Shown: positions 24,467 through 37,486 of the stretch, one piece after another
Numbering within the stretch: position 1 is the stretch's first letter
Layout of the letters: every line of letters begins with the position of its first letter
DNA from: Ceratodon purpureus
Taxonomy: Eukaryota; Streptophyta; Bryopsida; Pseudoditrichales; Ditrichaceae
DNA: 64,000 bases
Assembly: GCA_014871385.1 (NCBI GenBank)
Contig: CM026428.1
Coordinates: 10,570,583-10,634,582, forward strand
Direction of reading: 5' to 3'
The notes under the pieces: generated by a model
Told to the model about the DNA's origin: nothing
Databases searched by the model: none
What the model saw: only the letters and a program-made list of their open reading frames with translations
Translations under genes and position numbers: made by a program

Positions 24467-24728
24467 CTGGCGTTGTCAAACCATTATTATTCTCATGTCC
24501 CTGATACAAAATGTGTTTTAAGTATCTGGTGATGAGCGGTAGAATCGTAGATGCAACATTATACAAAAAAAAACCCTCCCAAGTAGTGATTCTTTCTTTG
24601 AATCGACGGAAAGTCAACCGAGAATTTGGTGGAAACAACATCACGTTAGTCAGAAGAACTAAAATGCTAACCATTATGTTTTCGCGTCCCGGCGCTGGCT
24701 TAGTATAATAGTGGTAACTCGAACCCAT
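24467..24728 (-). other. Candidate first intron and first coding exon of the HD-Zip gene
   Basis: An ATG at 24726-24728 opens a frame beginning MGSSYHYYTKPAPGRENIM that stays open to 24456. A donor-like CG/GTTGAC near 24610 would be in the right phase to join the acceptor CGCCAG at 24467. The joint is not certain: other donors (for example TG/GTTAGC near 24670) exist but would break the frame. Confidence 0.35.
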
Positions 24729-27700
24729 TGTGGCGAATATCCGTCAGATTGTGGTCGTCTTGGCCACCATGCGAGATTTCTCCTTCTAGCAGAATTTTGG
24801 AGCACTTAGCAGAGCCTGCTATCTGCAATATCAACACCAAAATGAGTCCCACAATCCGGAATCCAACTGGCTCAGATTAGCTAAAGACGAACCCCGAGAC
24901 GAATCCACTTAGACGAAAATCTATGAAACAATGTAGTGTCTGTTCGTCTTTCTAACAAACACTTCGTTGACCAGCTCTACAACAGTGGCACTCATCCGCC
25001 GGGTACGTTATGCAGTATTAATAGCAAGTTCCGTCACTGTCGGTATAGAGAACAGTGTATGAAAACTACACCTGTAAAGGATGATTATTGAATACTACAG
25101 GAAAATGGAAGTGGAGCAATGTGTCGTGCACAAGTATTGCAAATACTCATCGGTCGCACATCAGTAGAGGTCCATGTCAAAGTTTGAAAGACCATGGTCT
25201 CGGTATTCAAGCGACTAAACTCTAAAACAGTTGCACACCAGATTCACCGCAAATGCAAGAGGTCAAAGAAAAACATGAGCTAGACGAATAGTAAGTACTA
25301 GTATTCAAAACCCTTGAGAAATCTCCTAAATACCGCTAATTGAAACTACCAAACTGACAGTTTCAGGGTAAAATGACAGTCTTTCTGTCATTAAAAGTGC
25401 CATGCTCTCCCTGAAACTGACCTGTCAATACCTGGCGTGTATTTCCACTTGTGCCAGAATGATAAATCCACCAAATGACCCAGAAGTCTGACTATCATGT
25501 CCTTGTACGAGACTAAAAGTTTGTCAATATGGTAGTCATATTAGCCATTGTCAGCCATTGTCTGTAACACGGAAACCAGATTTGGGTTTGATCAACGTTT
25601 GTAAGACTGCTACGGTGATAAGGCGCAGAAACTAAGGCTCGAATGGTAACCAGTTTGAATCTTAAAATCAAATCATGAACAGTAAAACGGTCTAGCCACG
25701 GTAAGGAAGACTAAGCATTCGTAGACTTCTTTAACTTCCATGCTTACTCAACGTAGACGTGATATGACGCTGTTCACTAGTCTATTTCCTTGGCACCGTC
25801 TTGTACCTCTTGAAACATGAGCAGGCAGCTCACTGCAATTACAAGCGTGCGTGACAAAACAGCCACTTAAGCAGGTGTAAGTACGATAAATCATTGAACC
25901 AGATCAGCATCGAGATTGCTGAAGCCTGGAGTGCAGTTATTCGGAACAGTCTGAAAAACGTCTAAGCAAGAAGTGACGTTGGATCAATGAAGACAAATTT
26001 ATAAAATGAAAAGTATCATCTTGAATGGTCCTCCAAGGATGCAGCAGTGCTGACATGATCTGCAAACACACGCATCAGTGACACAGACCGATCCAAACAA
26101 TTTGAGCCAGTTTTGTAGAAACTCACATGTATTGAAGCTTCAGCTGCAGTTTGAGAACGGATACGAAGTTGACGCGAAACGCTTTAAGGCGGAGCATGTA
26201 GACAGAAAGGCGGCGTCAAGCAAGCAGCTAGGTTCGGCAACTAAGAGTCCTCCAGAAGGAGAACAAGGTCGAAAATCGGCAGAGACACGAAAAGGAGGAA
26301 GATGATGATATGATGTTGGTTGGCGAAAGATGATGCCACCAAATGATTTGGAAAAATTCTAAGAAGAAAAAGACAGGAGGAACGACAAAAAGCAGGAAAG
26401 GAAGATCAAGCGGTTCGTGAGTGGCCGATTTGACTGGTTCTGAATTGCTAGTCTTCAGATGGAGAATAATCCGTGTTCTAGGAAGGAACCAGCGTTGTTG
26501 GGAAGCTGGCTACTTGGATCAAGGAAAGTTGTAAGCTGCTGCCTTCAGCTTCAGAGCGGCCAGTACAACAGAAATGATTGTTCCCTTGAGATAGTTGACC
26601 TGATCATCAAGCGCAATGATAGGATTCAAATGCTCCCGAACGAAACCAAAAGTTGGCCCACAGGTTTAGCTTTCTAATGGTTATCATGACCTCAGACCGA
26701 CCGAAGCAACACCCAAGCTCGGGCTCAATTACACCAAGAGCTGGCTACCTCGAATCACCTTACGTACTCTTCAGCCGGCTTCACAATGGTCTCACAGCTA
26801 ACACTGCCAAACTCCTCACAACACATCCGAGTAGAAAACTCCCAACCCTTCTACCATTGCAACACACATCCCTCTCTCTACTTCCGAGCTTCTGCAAAAC
26901 ACGACACGATCTTCAGAAAACTTCTCAATAGCGGATAGACACAGAACTATCAACCTTACGAACTGAACAGAAGCACTTAGGCTGTGACCCAATTGCGCTG
27001 ACAAACTTCACTACTCAGAGCTCGTCTCAAAGGGTAACCCAGCCGGAGGTATACCCTGACAAAGCATACAAATGTGACCGTCTGAGCGGCCACTCGGCAG
27101 CATAAATAGAAACTCAAAGCTGCTTCATGTTAACGACCCTCCTCAACGTGCACGGAAAACTGGGTTCAACCTTGAGAACTCCGCTGATTCATACAAAGGA
27201 AGCGACGACGCTACATGGCACTTCTCTGAGAGACGAGAAGGCACGGTGGGGCGCTCTAGAAATACTGGGCAGCAATGGGTGAAATTAGTTAAGGAGCTTC
27301 TGTTAACTATTAAGCTATTGCTGGTCAGACCGTTGTTCATTTCCAGGACCTGGAGCGAGAGTTGTACTACAGGGGCCAGGGCACTAACCTCAACAACACG
27401 GTGCTGTAATCAAGTTAAGGCACAAACTACGAGAAAAAACAAGAGCTAGATTAATGTGTCAGGGCTCTGACTGAGTACTAGCAACCAAGTACCAATGTAG
27501 TCGGGACTCGGAACTGGATGGGTAGAGACGACAATGATAGCGGGCGCAGAGTTATGATGCACATGAGGAGCCTGCACAGGTGATGAGACGCTACTACTCT
27601 AAGCTAGCGCCGTCACGGAATTACCATCGTCAATTGAGTGAGTGGGATAATGGATTAGAGCAGCCCTGGAGATGAGTCTAGTAGATGATCATCTGGACTC

Positions 27701-28900
27701 TGGAGCTCATAATCTGGCGATGGAATTAGAGGCTGATAATCTGTGAGGTCCGGTGTGATCAGGGAGACCCTGGACTCGAGGTGGTTTTCAAGCCTTCTCG
27801 GAAGCGTGGGCGCTCACGAGGATTACATTGAGGAGGGCGCCCGGAATCATAAAGGAAGTATTTAGTGAGCCAGTAAATGAGCTCATCATACTTGGGCCTC
27901 ACTTTATGGTTTCCCTTTACTTCGCCTTTGGACCCCTTCCCTTTAATTTAGCATTGATTTGGCTCTCTATCTTTGTATGTGTTCCACCTCTTTTTCCTTC
28001 CCGTTTGAGCCCAAAGCGTGTTGGCAAAGATGGCAAGGATCACTCCCTGCAGGTGTAATTGGTTGATTTGCGGTGCTATGGGGCCTGTTATTGCACTGGA
28101 AGGGGGCATGTAGAAAATGTTGTTAGAGAAAGGAGAGGAACAAACTTAAGGCAATTGCACACTTGGAGAGTGCTAGGGGCATCACTGGTACACTAAGAGT
28201 GTGAAAACTGTGACAATTTAAGCGGTTTAATTTGATGGGAGAGATGTAAAATCCTTGCTGTTAATTGTCATGACCGCAATGCCAACTGGGCTATGGAGTT
28301 ATGTATCAGTGTATGTTTGAGCTGATTGCATTTGAAGTACAATGGAATGGTAACTGGTGAGTCCTCTGCGTCAAAAGTGATTATCAATAATGTTGGAGAG
28401 GCTGTCAATTTACATTTCCTCTGCATGACCTGTTTGATGATAAATGATAAATCATATCATGTGCACTGTGCAGTTGGATTCGAGTCTCTGATGCTCCAAA
28501 TTACTAATTCTTAAAATCTGCCAAATGTCCAGCAATGTAATTCAGCTGTGAACTTAGGCCATTCTTTCAACTTGGTACAAGCAATTATGTTCAATTTTGT
28601 CGGCCATTCCCAGATTTTAAAACCAACTCATTAACATGTTTCAAGCTCCTGAAGGGTTGCCAGGCTTACTGCAAAGCTACAGATATTCTTCATCATGTTG
28701 GAGCGCGAAACACAACCTAAGGCCTGGTGTTAATGCAGCAGCGCATACAACATCACAGCATGAAATCTGCAGTACCCCAGAAATGGAGATGAGCCTGGAA
28801 ATAACAATTGGGTCCTCATCCCGGATGATTTCTCATCATGATAGCTCAAGACTATCATCAGTATGGAATTAAAACTGGACTTGCGTAGATGAGTATTAAC
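24729..28900. other. Low-repeat, higher-GC region upstream of the HD-Zip gene
   Basis: About 4 kb with markedly higher GC than the deserts on both sides, no element ends, and only short open frames without domain signals (for example 26078-26305 and 28636-28872, plus strand). Likely long promoter/leader of the HD-Zip gene, a non-coding transcript, or an unrecognised gene. A two-stem inverted repeat lies at 25358-25419. Confidence 0.4.
25358..25419. repeat. Two-stem nested inverted repeat
   Basis: Outer arms CAGTTTCAGGG (25358-25368) and CCCTGAAACTG (25409-25419) pair perfectly over 11 bp. Inside them AATGACAG (25372-25379) and CTGTCATT (25385-25392) pair perfectly over 8 bp with a 5-base loop. 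As RNA this would be a bulged stem-loop of about 62 nt, roughly 0.9 kb upstream of the HD-Zip open frames. Confidence 0.75.
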
Positions 28901-31070
28901 TTTGTACTTCGCAGGCTAATTCAACTCCATTTGTTTACAGACTTGATGCAGGTCAATTAGCAGATGATTACCGCACTCCAGTGTACTCTTGGCAGGTGAT
29001 TAAGGAATGAGAAGTCTGGTTAAATTGATGCCCTTCTGAATGAACCCAAGAGCTTAGATGCAATGAACACAATTTTGATTACTATCTTATGACTTTTGTT
29101 TGTTTTGTGTGGGACACAACTCCACTTTTTTCAGGATAAGTAAATGACAAGAGAATTGCAGCCAACCACACAACACTGACTGAATTGTTGCAGGCCCATA
29201 ACTGGCAGTGAAATTTCAATCAATCATGTTCTACTTTTTTAATATTTAAAATATAAATTAAACAACTATAATTTTCAAGATTATAACTTTTGTGATGGCA
29301 TTGATTCAGTATCAAATCTTGGCCCCTTTCCCTTGGATAAATTGAGTTTTAAATGAGTATGTGATTGAATGGCCAGATTGTCACACTGAATATGTTAGAT
29401 TTATTAAATTATTGGTAAAGTCATCCACTGTTTGACTTAGATACCATCAGTTATAATTGAGCATAATTTAAGTTATCCATTTCAAAAAGTTAATTGAAAA
29501 GGAGAGCTTGACAATCTCTCCAAATTTGTGTGTAAGAGCGTAATTTTCTTCCAACCCCATGTCAAATTAGTTTGGCCTTTATTCTGAAAGGTCAATTAGT
29601 TTTCCTTGAGTTTAGAGACCACTAAGCTCACACACTACATATGGGAAAACCTCTAAATATTTCATTCCTATTCGCTATTTGGAGCAAAAATAATAATACA
29701 ATAAAGCAAGATCCAAGATATCTTCCAAGCTTCCAATATGACCTAAAGAATAACTATTATTTTTCCCAAAAAAAAAACCACAACATATGGTATAAGATTG
29801 TAAATACTTAGTGAATTGACTATTCTAAGGCATTTAACCTACTTTGATGTTGTAGTGCTTTGAGTCTTTTGAAATTTTGACATTTTTGGACCAATGATTG
29901 AATTCTATTGTACTTGAGGTACATCCATCCAAACTGTAGATGGTTTGAAATTACCTTATTTTCATCGTCAAATGTTCAAAAAGGTTTAGAAAAAGCACAA
30001 AAACATTGTTTGCCAATAAGCATGGTGTTTGTATATAATATAACCTACTTGTTTTATTTTCTTTGTAGACAAATGAAGAATTATATTGCTAATGACAATC
30101 CTTTTTAACTATTAAAGTTCAGTGTTATAATTCATTTCAACTTCAATCTTTTGTCCAAAATCAAGCTTCTAAAGTATTAAATTTTTTATGCTGGATGATA
30201 GAGATCCATATCACCTTTAAATATGTAGCATATTATAAAAACATTTAATTAAAATTGTAGATGAAAGTTCTAAAGGAATGGAATCTCAAATTTTTGGATA
30301 ATTGGGCCATTTAATATTGATAAAACATTCTTCAAAAATTTCTCAAATTAACAACTTTTTGAGAGTTTTTGAATGCTAAAAAAGTGTTGACAAATCAAAT
30401 TCAATTTAAGATGAAGCTTATACAATCATGCGCAAACAATTTTTGAATCCAATAATACCATTTGAAAATATTCTACATCTTCTATAATGAATTGAATAAA
30501 TTTTTACACAACCTTTACTTGTATATAGAATAATATAATTTTCTTGGAAAATAAATAAAAAATAAATAAAAAATAAATAAATTCCTATCCTTAAGGATGG
30601 ATGGAACATCTTTACACCTAATCTTTTATCACTCTTCCTCCCTAAAATTCACTAAAACTCAATCCATTCTTAATCTAAACCATATCAAATCATCTAAAAT
30701 CTTTCTTAAAGTACCAAATAAGCAATTTAGTCATAAAGTGCTTTTTAATCAATGTTATTTAGTCAATATACTACTCATAGCATAATAGTGTATGAGTAAA
30801 CAATCCAAAAGTAAAGAAGTATTTTGTCTGACTATACAATATCAAATACAAAATGATTTAGGTGATAAAAATTATTTTTCATCCGTTGAATGTTGAAGTA
30901 GTAAAGTAAGAAAAATCCACAAGTAAAGGAACCTACATGCCTCGATAAACACAACCAAATCCATTGTTAAGATTATATTTGTAGACAATGTGTTAACAAT
31001 CTTTTATATCTTGTTCTCGTAGTTGCAAAAAAATCAATGTCTACACCATTCATACAAATCAATGAAAGAA
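28901..31070. other. AT-rich intergenic DNA
   Basis: No supported gene or element. An A/T-rich ATAAATAAAA tandem lies near 30550-30580. Confidence 0.45.
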
Positions 31071-31075
31071 TCCAA

Positions 31076-31195
31076 TTGCAACAATAAATCAAAAGACCCA
31101 ACTGATGGTTCCACAAAACTAATAGTAGTTCCAGTAGACTCAGCCATGTGCAATAATAAATTAAAAGACCCAACTAATAATTCCACCAACCTCAG
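31076..31195. repeat. 71-bp direct tandem repeat, about 1.6 copies
   Basis: TGCAACAATAAATCAAAAGA near 31076 recurs as TGCAATAATAAATTAAAAGA near 31147, each followed by CCCAACT-AT--TTCCAC and later CTCAGCCATG. The frame on both strands stays open through the duplication, but no known domain is seen. Confidence 0.65.
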
Positions 31196-31754
31196 CCATG
31201 ATCGGCTATGCTTTTGTTCCACTCTACTTTTGTTCAACACCACCATACAAGGCTTATAGGCTCTAAATTTTCTTACACACATATAGCAACCCAAAGTTAT
31301 TTTTAAAACAAAACAGTCAAATAACCTCCCAAATTCTAAAAATCTTACACACATGTAGCAAACTAGAGTTGCTATCTAAGCTGACATGCATATGGCAATT
31401 GGCAATAAAAATCCCATGGTTTTATTGTCTTGTAGAAGTTTCTAGAGATTTACTTGTTAGTTGTATGAAAAGTCTTTGTAAGAGAATCGCCTCACTAATC
31501 CATTCATTTGTGACCTTTGGATGTAGCTTCACCTAGATCAAATGGTCATGAATTAGTAAGCTTTTAAGTTTGGAATAACTACCAATAAGCTATGTGTAAA
31601 GGAGGTGGGTGTATTTCACTAATTTATAGCATATCATACAATAATAAATTCTTTTATTAACCTACATATTTAAAGAGTACAATTTTTTTCCAAATAAAAT
31701 CTCATTTCTTAGCTAGAATATATATTCTTACTTAAGTATGGAAAATGAAGCTTC

Positions 31755-31812
31755 TCAACATTCTTCATCACACAACTTCTCCGGTGTGGGTCTTGGTGAT
31801 GAAGAATGTTGA
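31755..31812. repeat. Perfect 17-bp inverted repeat with 24-base loop
   Basis: TCAACATTCTTCATCAC (31755-31771) is followed after 24 bases by its exact reverse complement (31796-31812). It would form a strong 58-nt hairpin if transcribed. No flanking duplication was found. Confidence 0.8.
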
Positions 31813-32893
31813 AAAACCAATGTCACTTATAAGTCTTATTTTCCCTAAATTAAGTCAGATGTTTATTCTTCCGAAAATCCAATTGCATTCATGACCATTA
31901 TGTCAGTGGAAATATGTATTCAACAAACAAACTATAGTTTCTAGGCTGATTAGAAAGATTAAAACTAATTAGAAGAGGGACCTCATCATGAATTGGAAGC
32001 ACTGCCTCGTCGTGCATAGGCTCCGCCAAAGATTTAAACATGTTAGCAGGATATGACTCTTGATGCGTGGCGCGGTTACTTGTTTATGTTGAGGGCCGGT
32101 AATGATATGGCCTTCAACTGATTGTTGTGGGAGCAGAAGAAAATTTGATGCAAAGTCTTAGTGGGCCTTGTCGACTATGGTCGTCTTGCATGGGAAAGGA
32201 CTCTTGTTGACATCAAGAAAGGGGCCGGAGACGCTGAGAAGACCCTTGATTGCATTCACCAATTCAGCTCTTTTTAGTTTTCGCTCGATGGAGTGATACC
32301 CAGCCTTGCTGGTACTTGTGTGGTCTTAGTATTAACATCAATAGTGAGAAGTAGTTTGTTTGCTTTTTGATTGTTCGTCCCCCCTCACCGAAACTGGCGG
32401 AGGTGGGTTGTATTTGTGTTCTCTCTTTTCCTCCAAGAAAGCGCCTTCCTTTATTTGTGTCAAAAAATAATAATAATAATATTTAAAATATCCAAAAATA
32501 CATTAATTATTTTCAATAATTAAAAGTTTTGATGGAATAATATTTCCACAATAAAAGAATAAAAAATGCATGATTAATGAATTATTTAATGAAGATTCTA
32601 AAAAAATCTATAAAGTCCAATAAGTTAGGCATTCATCCACGTATATGTTCTATGTTCAAGGGTATTTCTTCTTGATTTCATTTATTATGTCACTTATATT
32701 TGTTATTTTTTAATTTCTTAAGCCTATATTAGTTATCATAAGTGGTTTCTTTGTTATTTCTTAAATGTGGCCATATTTAAATTTGTTTAATTTTCTTTAA
32801 AGATTGTGTTTCTAAATAATAAAATTAATGAGGGAAAAAATTCCAATAATTTCCAATGTATTTTATCAAAGTTTTGTATATTTTTAATGCTTT

Positions 32894-32928
<35 letters not shown>

Positions 32929-34733
32929 TTTCAAAAAAAAAAAATGTTATTAGACATTATCTGTCATGATTAAATAAACAATACTTTATTACAAAAGACC
33001 AAATTAATCATATAAATTTAAAAATTTGACCACTAAAATATTTTCATCTCAAAATGGGCTATTTATGAATTTTACTTTTTAAGAATCCTCCATTAGTAAT
33101 TTTGATCATATATTTATGAAAGTTTTGTATGAAGATGGGAGAAGGTAGTAGCATTGTAGAATTATTAATTTTTCCCACTGGACCCATTGGAAAAATGCTA
33201 TTCAAATTTGTTCTTTCATACATCTACCCAAAAAACATATTTGAATATAGATATTTAAAATTTTGCTTTTTGCATCCAATTTTTTTGAAGTTTATATATA
33301 TCATTACATTGAAACTCTACTACCAACTATATGTATTAGAAAAATTGAGATAATGTGAGTAAAACCTTGCAATTTTGGATTATGTTCACCTCTAAACTCC
33401 CATGCAACCAAAATGTGGTTGCTTGGCTATTTTGGGAGGGTCTCACACTATCTAAAATAATTATCAAGTTCTAAAATTTTGTATGTGGATTCTCTAAGTT
33501 AGTACGTACATGTCAAGCTTTTTTTCCATAAAATTTGGATATGTAATGCAAAAGTTATAAATAGTTGAAGGTTTTAAATTTCAATGTAGGCAACCACAAA
33601 AAAAAATCATTTTTTTTTAAAATAAATAAATATACCATTATTTTTTAAAGATTAGTATTTGCATAAGATGCTTTGATTTAGTCCATTCCAAAATGTGAGG
33701 TAAGAGATATGACAAGTCCTGTTATACAAGCAGTTTGATCCTTTATGAAAAATGACTTTAACAGCTCATTTTAAATTCAATTTTGACAATCTTTTAAAAA
33801 TAAAAATTGAAACAATTTTTGGTTATGTATCACATCATTTTAACTGTTGGAATCAACATTATCCACTTTTATGTGGAGGTAATTAGCAATTTAATATTTT
33901 CTCTTATTCTATATCTTATTCTGATTTACATAACTTTTGAAGATGCAAATTTAGGTTTTTTCTTTTGAACATTTTTGTATATATTCTCAAGTCATTTTCC
34001 TAAGATAATATAAAGTTGTCCATTCCAAATTTGTAAAGCGTAATTTTTGAAAATTTATTGAAGGTGAGATTTCAGCTTTTTGAAGAATTGAAAAGAACTT
34101 GTTTTTGAAGTTTAAACATAATGATCTTGCAATTGGTTTTGATTATGACTATAAATTTGGAACAAAATGTTTGATAAGTTAGTTATAAGATCCTACGGTT
34201 CAAATTGCAAAAAAATGTCATAAAATTGAAAAAAACTAACTTGCTTCAAAGAGGAGTGTTGAAAGACAATTTTTGATGTGAATTTATGGTGGGCATTTAG
34301 GAATTAATAAAAAAAAATTCCAATATTTCAATACATGATCAGGTGTTAATTGAAAGAATTTTGTTGAAGCTGTAGATTTATACATTCATTGATAATATGA
34401 ATATGAAATCACAACTCTTTTTTTAATGCATTACTTTCATCGAAATATAAAAACTCTATTGAATTTCTAGTAAGAAACAATTGAATCATTTTCTCATCCA
34501 AAAACTTCATTCAGACCTATATTTGTAGAAAAAGTAGTTTTTGTAGCCAAAAGAACAATACGATTCAATCATATAAACAAATAAACAAAGAAGAAGAGAT
34601 GACCAATTAATCTTTTTTAAGAAAAAATCTAATCTATAAATAGATGTAAAATTTATAATTTATGTGGAAAATCCAATTGAATAACTTTTAACAATGACTT
34701 TTTTATAACTTTGGATAGTAGGATTTTTTTAAG

Positions 34734-34786
<53 letters not shown>

Positions 34787-35070
34787 AAATTGAGTAAAGA
34801 CACTCATGATCATGCTCAATGTAGGTTATTAAATAACCTACATTAAAATGATATATTTTTTCATAACGTATTTTTCTAAATTACAAAATCATTCTTGACT
34901 TTGTAAGGATATTATCTTTCAATATAGATTCTAAGATATTGTAGATTTTGACATTACATGGATATTTTGAGTTTTCTTAGTGGAAGGGATGCTCATTCAT
35001 GAACCATATTGTATTTTTTAATTAATTTAGATGTGGCATACACTAAAAGTTAAATAAATTATAATTCAGA
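31813..35070. other. Intergenic DNA, repeat relics and simple repeats
   Basis: 32.0-32.45 kb has higher GC and a short readable plus-strand segment beginning GLVDYGRLAWERTLVDIKKG, followed by a (TAA)n run at about 32467-32483. The order suggests the 3' tail of a retroelement but is too short to classify. (AT)n lies at about 32897-32925 and a 43-base poly(A) at 34741-34783. The rest is AT-rich with no gene. Confidence 0.4.
34741..34783. repeat. Poly(A) tract of 43 bases
   Basis: An uninterrupted run of A on the plus strand. It could be the tail of a retrotransposed insert, but no recognisable insert body or flanking duplication was found, so it is listed as a simple repeat. Confidence 0.95.
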
Positions 35071-35074
35071 AAGC

Positions 35075-35812
35075 GGGGGGAAGCACAATAAAGTGTACCA
35101 CAAAAGTGCTTAGCTCATTGCCAATTTTAGCCATTGTTGTAAACACTAAGAAAAGTGACATATAATTTGATGATATGTTGGAAGGGGCTTTGGGTATAGA
35201 AAATAGACTTGGTCATCTTGAGTCTATGAAATTTTGGAACCGATATGTGCCTTTTACGAAGCCTTACGAGTCATGGCAAGTGATCCAAAGTGAATGCAAT
35301 CATTTGAAGAAGTGGACAAAAAAGAGTGCACAAATGTTAGAAATCACTTTTGACTGCGCTGTACCCTCCGATTGTGAATTGCGGTTTCAAAAATGGGCCT
35401 AAGCAATTCCTTTGGAAGTTTGTACAGCCGAAAAGTTTCGTTGGGACGTTTTCAGGGAGTTGTTTTCGACGAAACTTTTTGTGAGGTTTTTTTCACCGAA
35501 CATTGTTTTTTAAATTGGAAAAAACATCCTCTAAAGACAATAGAGGGCCCCAAATGAAGAAATTAAGACTTTGGAAAAGTTCATTTTCATGATTTAGAAC
35601 TAGCGGTCAAATTAAGTTTCAATTGAAGATGTTTTTTTTTATGGAGATGCTTGTAAGATACCTTGTGACACCTTGAAAAGTGACTAAAATGCTCAAAAAC
35701 TACACCAAAATGCTCAAAATCAGCTTTGAGCAATAAAAAACAGCACACTTCATATTCACTTCCTAGTGATCACATGTTGCACTTTGTGGTACACTTTATT
35801 GTGCTCTCCCCC
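35075..35812. mobile_element. Non-autonomous DNA transposon, copy 2 (738 bp, 4-bp target duplication AAGC)
   Basis: Ends GGGGGGAAGCACAATAAAG and the inverse of GGGGGAGAGCACAATAAAG. AAGC is duplicated directly outside (35071-35074 and 35813-35816). It is the same family as 21054-21792 over its whole length. A plus-strand frame of 75 codons (35175-35402) is intact here but degenerate in copy 1 and has no transposase signature. Both TIRs of this copy carry GTGTACC where both TIRs of copy 1 carry GTGGACC. Confidence 0.85.
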
Positions 35813-35816
35813 AAGC

Positions 35817-37154
35817 ACCAAATAAGAATTTTAGGGAAATAGAGCAATATGATTGAACAAGAATTAGACTCTTGACATGTAAAGGATTTACATGATTACA
35901 CTACATTCAAGACTCTCCTCAAAAAACAATTTCAAGCTTGGATGGAAAATTTATATGTTTACGAGTATGAAAGAATTTTTTGAAAAGAAATAATACAACT
36001 CTTTTTCCTGAGGGCAACTAGTGACTTAGCAATGTAAAGTCCCTACTTACCCTACATATGTTTAAAACAATCCATATGAGTTCAAACCTAGATCAATTGT
36101 ATGAGATAAAAACTCCCTCCAACCAACAATGAGCTCATAAAGTCTTGCCAATCACCTCTCATGCAAAATAAACATTATACCATAAAACCTTAATCAAATT
36201 GGACACATGCACATGACAAGAAACTTAACTTCTAGATAACTTCAACTTGAATAATACATATACCTAATATTTTCTATATTTGCTTATATCATGCATCTTC
36301 TTATGTTATTTCTAATAGATTTAGAAAACTTTTTGGATTTTTAATCTTCTATCTATGTTATACATAATGTATCCTCCCATATGATTTGATTGTTTCCTTG
36401 GAAATGATTTTTATAATTTTGAAGAAATTTAGAGTCTTGGGATTGCTATCATGAATATATCATATAGTAGACCTTATCTTCTCGGTGCTTGCACTATTCT
36501 TAGTTTAGTAATCCTTTTAAAAACAATTTTCCATCATGTCCATCATCCCATTCTTTGCCTGAAGCAATCATGTCTTGGACTAAAGTCATTAGTCAAAAAA
36601 TGGTCTGGGGCGACCAACGAGTATACCATTGAACTGGTGTAAAACGCCACTCCACCAACTCACTGGTTAGCCCATACCATTTCTCTACTAGTAGATTCTA
36701 TGATTGTCTAAATTCCTCCATTGAGTGTCGCTCGAAGGCCAGGCATGATGGAGGAGGTGGGGACAAATATATGCCTCTATTATTATATTTGAGTGGGGCC
36801 TTACTTGATCTCAAGAAGACCTCCATAATGTAAGGACATCCATTCCCTTGACTTCAAGCCGGTTATTATACTTTTGAATGACCAATATAAAAAATCATTA
36901 TACTAGGGGAAAAACAATTTGTTATCAATCTAGAATGTATCAACAAAGTCATGTTATTGTAAAATTTGTATAAGTTCTCAATAATCAAAGCCAAAAATTG
37001 ATTTGCACATTTGATTGTGTCTGGAATATTACTTTGATTTAGTAATGTATGTTCTCAAGCGCCACTGTACCCTCAAGCGCCTATGATCGGATTCAAGTGT
37101 CCTAAATGTAGACATGGATGGTTGCAGTCACGGGAATAGGTGTCCCTACCTTAG
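35817..37154. other. AT-rich intergenic DNA
   Basis: No gene. A short repeated phrase (TCAAGCGCC) near 37060-37080 precedes the GC-rich element. Confidence 0.4.
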
Positions 37155-37165
37155 GGTAATTGGGG

Positions 37166-37475
37166 GTTTCTTTATTTTCCCCGGACGAGCGGTGCAACCA
37201 AACCACAACCGCAGGTTCGGTTGCTAGGCTTGGTGGGCTCCATTTTGCTTCCCCTCCCCGTTTTGGGTCTTGGGGTCTTTTTTTGGTTTTTTTTTTTTTT
37301 ATAAATATGGGGCCGTAGACCCCAATTTACCCTGAGGAGGTCCTCATGAGATCACTAGGACCCCCACTCAAGGCAAATAATAGGGGCAGAGATTTGCCCC
37401 CTCCCCTCCCCACCCCCGAGCCTGACCTCCGACCCACCCCCAAGCACCGCTCGTCCGGGGGAAATAGACAGATCC
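37166..37475. mobile_element. TIR element with GC-rich core (310 bp, 11-bp target duplication)
   Basis: The 11-bp direct repeat GGTAATTGGGG stands at 37155-37165 and 37476-37486. Inside, CCCCGGACGAGCGGTGC on the left and its inverse on the right form strong TIRs (the match extends outward to TTTATTTTCC / TCTATTTCCC). The centre contains GGGGCCGTAGACCCC (37309-37323). There is no coding capacity; open frames on the minus strand are composition effects. Long duplications of 9-11 bp suggest a Mutator-like origin. Related in plan to 52347-52645. Confidence 0.75.
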
Positions 37476-37486
37476 GGTAATTGGGG

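Noticed and set aside
32000-32485. LINE 3' tail ending in (TAA)n
   Set aside because: Only one short readable segment and a simple repeat support it; not enough to classify.
35175-35402. 75-codon frame inside transposon copy 2 as a transposase fragment
   Set aside because: The same stretch is degenerate in copy 1 and shows no DDE/D or zinc-finger motif.
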